Shown: piece after piece, positions 20,749 to 31,073 of the stretch | Layout: every line of letters begins with the position of its first letter | Numbering within the stretch: position 1 is the first letter of the stretch | Source: Lichtheimia corymbifera B2541 | Lineage: Eukaryota; Mucoromycota; Mucoromycetes; Mucorales; Lichtheimiaceae | Reading direction: 5' to 3' | Length of the DNA: 31,073 nucleotides | Assembly: GCA_000697475.1 (NCBI GenBank) | Contig: JNEU01000964.1 | Location: forward strand, 1-31,073 | Translations under genes and position numbers: made by a program | The notes under the pieces: model-generated | What the model was told of the DNA's origin: nothing | The model's input: the letters and a program-made list of their open reading frames with translations, nothing else | The model's database searches: none

Positions 20749-21248
20749 AGAATGCGTCACAATATAATAGTGTTTTATATATATATGTGTGTGTGTGATG
20801 ATTGTGTATCGGGTGGGAGGGGTCTATTGTGATGGATGATAAGTAGGTACATGATGATGCGATCACATAGTACGCAAGCATCTCCTTGCTAATGATACAA
20901 GGAGATTACACTTGACTCCTTGATAATGGCGAAAAAAAAGAAGAGAAAAAGAACTTGTGTGTATCACCTTGTGCATCCCCCTCGCACTTGGCGTGATTCG
21001 TGACTTCAACTCAAACCTTGGGATGTGTCGCATTTTGCTTGCAGAGCAACCTCTTCCCGCAGGGCCGACCAACACCCAACACTCACCTCTCTCTCTCTGT
21101 CTGTCTCTCTCTCCCACTTTCTCTTTCTCTCACTCTTCTTTCTTTTTCTTTTCAATTGCTTTTTCCTCTCGCATTCGTTCTCGGACCATCACTCCATTCT
21201 CAACTCAGCCTCGCCAACATCGTTTAACCTTGACACTTGATTATTGCA
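20749..21248. other. Intergenic region with TA/GT and CT-rich tracts
   Basis: A short TA-to-GT dinucleotide run occupies about 20776-20798. A long C/T-rich tract at about 21088-21170 precedes the Miro ATG and is probably its promoter or 5' leader. No gene was seen. Confidence 0.55.
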
Positions 21249-24106
<2,858 letters not shown>

Positions 24107-24506
24107 AATGCGTGGTATTAGCAACTATGATCTGGTTTTGTGTATTGTACTTTGTACTCTTTGTAATTAAACAAGAACTTGAAACACACTATGGCTGTTC
24201 ATGTGGGGGTCAACGTGGTTGGAAGGAAAATGATTTGCATATTTCATATCCCGCAAAAGTGTATTGAATTCCATAACGTAAGCGGGAAATCAATCGCCCC
24301 TTTTATCGGATGACTACCGGTTGATTTCATTTTAATGCGTTGTGATTATTGATTGCGGGAAACGAGGTGGAAAACATAAACCATGGATGGTGAGGGGACA
24401 TGTGAGGAAACAAGAACAGGTATGTGCGTACCAAGTCTAAATACACAGGGAGGTAAAAAAAAAAGGTGGTGGTGGTTTCTTTTTTTCTAAAATATACAAG
24501 TGTGGT
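24107..24506. other. Convergent 3' region between Miro and the carrier gene
   Basis: About 400 bases between the stops of two converging genes. It is A/T-rich with poly(A) and poly(T) runs near 24455-24490. No exact AATAAA was seen close to either stop. No gene was seen. Confidence 0.5.
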
Positions 24507-25614
24507 CTATGCCTTGCGAGAAGCCTTTAACAATAAAGCGTAAGCCATGATAGTGTAGTTTGTAAAGATGTCCTTCATCATAAAGAGCAACGCTTGGGAC
24601 AAGACAGCCTTGGAGATTTGAGCGCCCATACCCTACAAGGTTGTAAAGTTTTCACAAGTCAGCCGGGGAAAGATAACACATCTTCACGTGCGTCTTATAT
24701 CTCTCTCTCTCATTTTGACTTACCCTATACCATCCAAAGAAGCCTTCGCTTTGCAACACACGAGTCAACACATCAATGGATCCCTTGTATGGCTTGACCT
24801 TGTCTTGGATCTCCTTGGATGGCTTCCATTGCAAACGGACCTTGGCCATGATATAGGGGTAGGTGACGATAGTAGCAAGCGTTTTGCTGAGAGCACCCAC
24901 AACAAATGAAACACCCGGTGTCATGCTCAATTTGAGTGTGTTGAGGGCAAATTCCTTGATCTTTTCAAAGCTGGCAAAGGTGATGGCTGGGTTGACACAA
25001 AGAATCAAGGATGGCTGGATGCCTTTCCACAAACCACCGACGCCCTCCTCATTGATAATCGACATACAAGTACGCAAAACGGATTGACGTTCATTGCTGG
25101 GAAGTGTTTGTTGGCGTGTGGTCACCAGAGCAACAGGTGTTGTTACAAGCGTTGTAAGGGCACCAGCAGCAGCACCAAGCAAAAGTTCCAAAGCTGTTGA
25201 CAAGGTGCCTCCTGCAGGGTTGTAGCGTTTGTTGTAAAGTTCACGGATCATTGAATAGCAATAAAAGTAGGTGAAGTTGGTGGATGCTGTACCAAGGAGA
25301 GAGCTGCCCAAACCAGCATATAAACCAGCAACACCTTCCTTTTGCATGATTTGCATGATACCATCCCAAGCAGATGAATAGTGTTCCTGTTCTTTGTCAT
25401 CAAGCGATTCATGTTTGGCTTGCACTTGGATACGAGTTTTAATGCTGAAATCAATGAGGATAAGTATATCTTTATGCTAGTGTAAGGATGATGATGATGA
25501 TGATAGATCTTACATGTCGAGTGGATACACCATGGTCAATGCAAACATGGCACCGGCTGATCCGGCCACGGCATTACCAAAGGGAGGCAAAGTTGGTTTT
25601 GACGCGGTGGGCAT
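24507..25614 (-). CDS. Mitochondrial carrier family protein, peroxisomal adenine nucleotide type (PMP34/Ant1-like)
   Basis: Exons are 25614-25514, 25444-24724 and 24632-24507, giving 315 aa, the usual length for SLC25 carriers. Three tandem carrier repeats of about 100 residues are visible. The signature P-x-[DE]-x-x-[KR] appears as YPLDIIKTRIQ in repeat 1, TPVALVTTRQQT (degenerate) in repeat 2 and YPYIMAKVRLQW in repeat 3. Each is followed by a GLYAG/GLWKG/GWYRG motif. The C-terminal YRGMGAQISKAVLSQALLF and the AKVRLQW wording fit the PMP34/Ant1 branch, which exchanges ATP or cofactors across the peroxisomal membrane. Substrate and membrane assignment are inferred from resemblance. Intron 1 holds a GAT trinucleotide run (about 25487-25504). 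The ATG at 25614 gives a short N-terminus directly before the first helix, as expected. Confidence 0.88.
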
Positions 25615-26230
25615 GAAGAGATTGGATGTGTGGTTTGTGCAGGGAAAGAAAGCAAAGCAAATGTGCCTGAAAATGCTGACTCAATCTCTTTTATTCCACA
25701 GACCGAGTGAGACAAGCCTCCTTGCCTTGTTTGGTAATCCATTGCCCAGACAACAGTGGGAAATTAGCCCGCTCTTGAAATCGCTCTCGTAAGCAGGAAC
25801 TCTTGGGTTATTCCACCAACCCCCTTCCTTGTCAACCTTCTCCCCCCTTTTCGCACCATGACTAGTCAACATGAACTCATTTCACATAGCAACCCGATGC
25901 CATTGCCGTGTTCATTGGCAACGATGCAACCAGCAAACGATATTGGAATCACCGGTTTGACGTATGACAGTTGTCACCTTGTGCAAGTTCACCTTATCTG
26001 GTCAGCGACTATTTAATTTCTGCCGTTCCAACTATTTTCTGCTATCTCGAATGTGGTAAATATTTACAACTACAACAAGCAGAGTTGCAACGGAAGAACG
26101 GATGATGACGATGATGCATGTGGGTAAAAGAATGAACGAAAAGGTCTCGTGAACGGCAAAATATACAGCGGCTGCTGCATCAAGACTCGACCGAGAATGC
26201 GGATATCAACTACGACCAGTTATACAATGA

Positions 26231-26527
26231 TCAGCATCTTTGTGTATGTTGAGGTCCCTTTCGACTCCAATAACCCCGAGAATGTTCGTGAGAAGAATCT
26301 TCATTCAGATGTGCATCGCTCAACGCATCCATGGATTGATATGCTCTTTTATCGCTTTGCTGATAGAACGATGGATTTGCAGGAGTAACAGCTGTATGAT
26401 GATGTCGCTGATGGCTCATTCTTTGATCAAGTGACTGTGGACTCGATGGGGTCGATCTATCTGGTTGAGAGGATACTGGTGCTGATGACTTGACGTCTTC
26501 TGTATTACTCCAAACACTGCCCATATC
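26231..26527 (-). CDS. Possible small Ser/Gln/His-rich hypothetical protein or exon
   Basis: The minus strand reads openly from a MGSVWSNTEDVKSSAPVSSQ start through a Ser, Gln, His and Pro-rich stretch to a stop, about 98 residues. A CTAG just before the start could be a splice acceptor, so this may be the last exon of an unmodelled gene. I see no domain, signal peptide or membrane segment, and cannot tell it from a chance frame of biased composition. Confidence 0.28.
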   Translation of the reverse strand, partial: DMGSVWSNTEDVKSSAPVSSQPDRSTPSSPQSLDQRMSHQRHHHTAVTPANPSFYQQSDKRAYQSMDALSDAHLNEDSSHEHSRGYWSRKGPQHTQRC

Positions 26528-26703
26528 TAGAAAATGATTAGAAGCAATAAAAGTTAAATTCGATCTTGGATATTCTGCTGAGTAATGCCCCCCACTGATT
26601 GTGTATTTTCCGTGACCAAGTTGATGTCTCTGATTTCGACAAGATGCAACATCAATAAACATTAAGCCATGCATTAATGATACAAACATGTGTACTTCTC
26701 ATA

Positions 26704-26809
26704 AAGTAGCACTTTTGCAATTCTATACATTCCTTACCGCTTAAGTCATGATCCCTAAGTAGCACTTTTGCAATTCTATACATTCCTTACCGCTTAAGTC
26801 ATGATCCCT
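26704..26809. repeat. Perfect 53-base tandem duplication
   Basis: Bases 26704-26756 are repeated without a mismatch at 26757-26809, beginning AAGTAGCACTTTTGCAATTC and ending GTCATGATCCCT. Two identical copies imply a recent duplication or an assembly artefact. Confidence 0.9.
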
Positions 26810-27041
26810 ATTCAACCAACGAAGTCAAGTTGTATAATGATTACTTTGAACTTTAATGAATTTGTTATCATACATGCAATGGGAAATATCTAATTAGCGT
26901 GCGAGACGTGTATAAAAGAAGACTGGAATACATGTCGGATGGGGTGGTGAGTGTTGTATATGTAAGTGGATGATGTTTATGTAAGGTGCACATTTTGATG
27001 CACATGAGATAGAGACTTGAAGGAGAAGCCATCCGTTGTGT

Positions 27042-30000
27042 TTAACGTCTTGGCTTACGGAAGAGCCAGACGAAGAAGATGAAGGCAATAACATTGAACA
27101 TCCAGAAAGCCAATAGGACACCCCAATCACGGTAGCGGTTCGAGAACGACCATCCTAGACCTTCGTAGAAATCATTACCGTAGTTGTATGGGCAGTATTC
27201 GCAAAGTTCGGTGCTGTTGAGGGATCCTTCACGAACATAACCAGGGCCACCAGATTCAAAGAATGCTTGAGTGTATTCGGCACAGGTTTGACCAGGTGGT
27301 GGATGGAAAGGCAAAAGATCTTGATCACGGCAGTTGACCTTGAATTCATGCAATTCGTTGACGATGAAACCTTCAATGAGATAATGGTAGGGATCCAACC
27401 AATACATCCAAGCGCTCCAAAAGTGTGGCATCTTGTCGGGTGCTTGCATGATACCAGCAAAGAGAATAAGGATGGATGAGAAAAAGGGGTTGATAACGGC
27501 AGCCATGGTAGGAGTAGTGGAGAAGGCAGCAATCAATTCACCAAATGAAATGGAGAAGCCCAAGAAGGTGCCGAACAAGAGATAAAAGTAGCCAACACGA
27601 TCCGAGATGTTTTGAAGACCGGCAGTCCAGTAGAAGCAGAACATGAAAAGAGCATCGAAAATCTATCAATGGATAGGTTAGTATAAGTGGAGATCAATCT
27701 TATGTAAAGATAATAATGCTTACCCAAATGTAAGGCATCTCAACCAAAATACAAGATAAAGCAAAGGGAGCCCATCCATAATACTTGGAAGCATGCTCAC
27801 GGCGGAACCATTGACGTTCTTCCATAAAGCGGGGTTGAACCAAGACAATGAGCGAGTTGGCCATAATGAGAGTACAGAAAATACAGAACAATCTATGAAA
27901 TAAACAATGAATACCAAACATACATTGATAGTAGAGTTTGTGATATTTACCTGTTCTCCATATCAAAAGCAGCATCCGAAAGCTTCCAGAAAGAGAAACC
28001 AGAAAGAAGGGCAACAAAGACGACCTTGATAAGACGACCCACATTATAGGAAGGTGATCGCCAGTATGAGACATTCATGCGCTTGTACACGAGCCAGAAT
28101 TGCTGGAAGAAGTTGAGCGAGTAGGTCTTTGGCTTCTTGTGTTGGTTTTGATCGACTTCATTATGGATCTTCTCAAGTTCGTCTTGCAAGGCCTTAGCTT
28201 CCTTGGAATTCTCCCAAATCTCAGCCCAGTCAGCTTGAGCAACACCAGCAGTACCAGCACCGACGACTTCAAGGATATATTCAGCAGGATTGGCACTTGG
28301 AGAACACTTGGAGGCACCATTGCTTTCAAAGTAGTTGATCATAGTCTTGCTGTCTTCACCAATTTCACCATGATAAGCGGTCTTGCCACCACGCACCAAC
28401 AAGAGAATGTGGTCAAAGTAGCTGAACAAAGTAGCGGAAGGTTGATGAATGGTACACAACACGGGCCAACCAGCATCAGCAAGTTTTCGAATGAAACGGA
28501 CAATGTTGAAAGAGGATTGGGCATCAAGACCAGAAGTAGGTTCATCCAAAAAGAGAAGCTTGGGCTTGGCAACCAATTCGACACCAATAGTAAGACGCTT
28601 GCGTTCTTCAACAGAGATACCCTTGTTGCTGCTGGCAGTACCAATCAACGCATCAGCAATATTCTCCATTTCCAAAAGCTCGATGATTTGCTCGACATAA
28701 GCATCCTTTTCAGCCTTGGGTACTTCAGCAGGTTGACGCAAATAGGCAGAGAACTTGAGAGCTTCACGCACAGTAGCATTGGGATTGTGAATATCCATTT
28801 GCTCACAGTAACCAGTGATACGTTCAAAGTCGGAAAAGAGCTTCTCGCTGTTCATGTACATGCGACCTTCAATCTTGCCAATAGTCTTGCGTTGAGAAAG
28901 CACATCAAGCAAAGTAGTCTTGCCAGCACCAGAAGATCCCATAAGTGCAGTCAAATGTCCAGGACGTACAATGCCACCAACGTCGCACAATAGTTGACGA
29001 GTGCCACCCTTGACAGGTACGGTATAATCGATGTGTTGCCAGGAGAATGTGGTACCATCAGTCACAGCTTCGAAGTTTTCATTCTTTTGCGCAAGACGTT
29101 TCTTTGCCAAGGCTTCGGCATCTTCGGTTGGAGCTCTGTTACGCTTGTAAACCTTGATTTGGGAACCACCACCGCTACCAATGCTGAGGTATTCCATGGA
29201 AAGGGCAGTGACAATGGTGAAGAGGAAAAAGAACAGCACCACGGCAACAAAGTCAATCCAGCGTTCCCAGGTGTTGTAACCGTACTTGAGCTTAAGGTAG
29301 TTGTCACCAAGGACAGCATCATCACCAGGTTGGGCACCAGGAATAGAGCAAGCCTTGTAAGCCTGATCGACATCTTCGTAAGCAGGACCAGAAGGAATGG
29401 AGTTGCCCGCCCCGATGCAAGTGAAGTAGTTGCCGTGCATTTCATTGGAGAACATAGCCTTGAAAGAATAAGCCATAGGATTGATCCAGTAGATCCACAT
29501 CAACCAAGGATGCATGTGGGTGTAACCAATGAGATAACCAGAGTAGATCAACAAGGCAATCAAAACGGTACTGGAAGCTTGAGATGCCAAAAAGAAGTTG
29601 GGAGCAAACGAGCCAAACATACGGAAGAAGCCATTCATGCACATGTTGATAAAGACTAAGTTGATCAAGTAGGTAAAGTACTATAGGAAAAACAGTCAAT
29701 ATATCGATCGATACCATTTTCATAAGCAATATTATACTTTACCTGACCAGCTGTCAAGTTCAAACCAGCCATGAAATAGACACAAAGTTCGAAAACGATG
29801 ACTTGAATGAAGGCCAAAGGAATATCAGCAACGACTTGAGCAATGTAGTAGTACATAGGACGATATAAAGCATAGGACTTTTGCTTTTCCAGGACACCAC
29901 GACCTTGCATGAAAGTAGCCAGCTCGGATTGCGAAATCAATGAATTGAAAGTCAAACTGAAGAAGAGGAAACCACCACGAGAGAAAGCACCAGATGCTTC

Positions 30001-31073
30001 CTTGGGCATATGGAAAAAGACGGAAGCCATGATAAGACCCTTGACAACGACACCACCATAACGAGATACAAGAGCACCCTTATCACCTATAAGCATAGCA
30101 TGATGATGAGTAATGTGAATGATGTATCAAAGAGCAAAACACGATATTTACCATAGATAAGTTGGAATTGACGGATAGTAAGAGCTTTAATTTGTTCAAA
30201 GGGCGATGCAGTAAAAGGCGACTTCTTGGCAGCGTGCTTTTGATGAGCATCGTGAACAGCTTGACGGAAGGCAACATCAGGACGGGTTTGATCAACTTCG
30301 GCCTCATATTCTTGAAGTTGAGCCAACATCGACTTGTAAACATCAGAGTTCTTGTAGCATGCCTCGAATTCGGATGGAGTATTGGGCACCTTGTCTTCAA
30401 AGCCTGGTCTAGTTTCACGTTCTTGGATATTGCTGATACCAGTCAAGAAATCGGGAATTGACTTGCGAGGAGGACAATAGAAACCAAGGTTCTCAAAGTA
30501 TGGCTTGGCCTGGTCAACAGGTCCAAAGTAAATGCAGTGGCCTTCAAAGAGCACCAACGTGTTGTCAAAGATGTTGAAGATGCTGTCAGAAGCTTGATAC
30601 AAGGTAGCAACAGTTGTCTTCTTGAGGATATCAGTCATAATACGCAACGACCGGACGTAATCGAGAGCTGACGAGGCATCGAGACCACGCGTAGAGCAAT
30701 CCCAGCAATTCACACATGAACTAGTCGTCATCAATTCTGCAATAGTAAGACGCTTGCGTTCACCACCAGAGAGACCACGGACGAACTCGTTGCCAACCAT
30801 GGTGTCCAATTGCTTGACAAGACCGAGCATGTTGCTAAGCATGTAAATAACATTGTCGACGAACTGGTTCTTTCCTTCATCCGAGAGACGTTTGCCGGGA
30901 GTCTTGAGTCGTAATGCAAATTGCAATGTCTGCTTTGCGGTCAATGTTGGGTAGTTGATGTCTTCTTCTTGAGCATAACAGACTTCTCCACGGTAAAGCT
31001 TGCCGAACTCCTTCGCGTCAATGCCGCCATATTTGACATCGCCCAAAACTTCAGTGAAGCCCTTTCGGAGTTC
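27042..31073 (-). CDS. PDR-type ABC transporter (ABCG full-size), N-terminus cut off
   Basis: A full-size pleiotropic drug resistance pump of the (NBD-TMD)x2 layout, probably at the plasma membrane. Five exons are in the window (31073-30152, 30086-29743, 29680-27951, 27892-27724, 27662-27042), giving 1261 residues. The missing start would carry the N-terminal region and the first Walker A. NBD1 shows the signature VRGLSGGERKR (about 30748-30786) and the fungal PDR-type Walker B region CWDCSTRGLDASSALDY. NBD2 shows Walker A GSSGAGKTTLL, a degenerate signature GISVEERKRLTIGVELV and Walker B LLFLDEP (28540-28561). This asymmetry is usual for Pdr5/Cdr1 relatives. Each NBD is followed by six predicted helices. 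The last extracellular loop holds Cys residues (CRDQ, TCAEY, CEYC). The C-terminus is FRKPRR. Substrates cannot be deduced. Confidence 0.95.

Larger units (their letters stand above)
25615..27041. other. Intergenic region upstream of the carrier gene
   Basis: About 1.4 kb between the carrier start and the ABC transporter stop. It holds one weak coding candidate (26231-26527) and a perfect 53-base tandem duplication (26704-26809). Nothing else was recognised. Confidence 0.45.

Noticed and set aside
26704..26809. CRISPR-like repeat
   Set aside because: There are only two abutting copies with no spacer, and the genome is eukaryotic.
28100..28993. 297-codon + strand open frame inside the ABC transporter
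   Set aside because: It is antisense to the highly conserved NBD2, has no motif of its own and arises from codon bias on the coding strand. The same holds for the open frame at 28994-29659.

Overview
This window is eukaryotic nuclear DNA from a fungus. Nearly every gene is broken by many short introns (about 50-90 bases) with GTAAGT-like donors and TAG/CAG acceptors. Genes lie close together on both strands. The protein families (a Cdc3/AspB septin, Gem1/Miro, a PDR-type ABC pump, a peroxisomal-type carrier) are fungal. The moderately AT-rich sequence, intron style and gene families suggest an early-diverging lineage such as Mucoromycota; I cannot name the species. The exon models below were assembled by eye. 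The multi-exon models have lengths divisible by three and no internal stops.

Left part (1-7.4 kb, + strand): the 3' portion of a Cdc3-type septin gene, cut by the window edge, then two tandem paralogous major facilitator transporters (2484-4418 and 5319-7412). Their exon-intron structures match almost exactly, but the second copy has one extra intron.

Centre (7.4-13.9 kb): a gene-poor stretch of about 6.5 kb. I found no intact gene of recognisable family. It holds coding-like pieces interrupted by stops, a degenerate six-copy repeat array (about 9.6-10.6 kb), a three-copy degenerate array (about 12.7-13.1 kb), a 12-base inverted repeat, and a TATA-led, hairpin-rich, mostly non-coding unit ending at an AATAAA (about 12.3-12.7 kb).

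Right part (13.9-31 kb): a two-gene minus-strand run in which a pentatricopeptide repeat protein lies 144 bases upstream of a beta-trefoil/CipC-like fusion protein. Next come a + strand cysteine-rich two-TM membrane protein, the OTU1/YOD1 deubiquitinase 109 bases downstream, and the Gem1/Miro GTPase. A minus-strand peroxisomal-type adenine nucleotide carrier converges on Gem1. A PDR-type ABC transporter then runs off the right edge, missing its N-terminus.

These genes do not form a pathway. Three of them (PPR, Miro, carrier) act at mitochondria or peroxisomes, but adjacency alone is weak evidence of a link. The best second-look items are the hairpin-rich unit at 12.3-12.7 kb, the repeat arrays, the trefoil-CipC fusion, the twin CX3C membrane protein, the exon-matched transporter pair, and two GC-AG introns.
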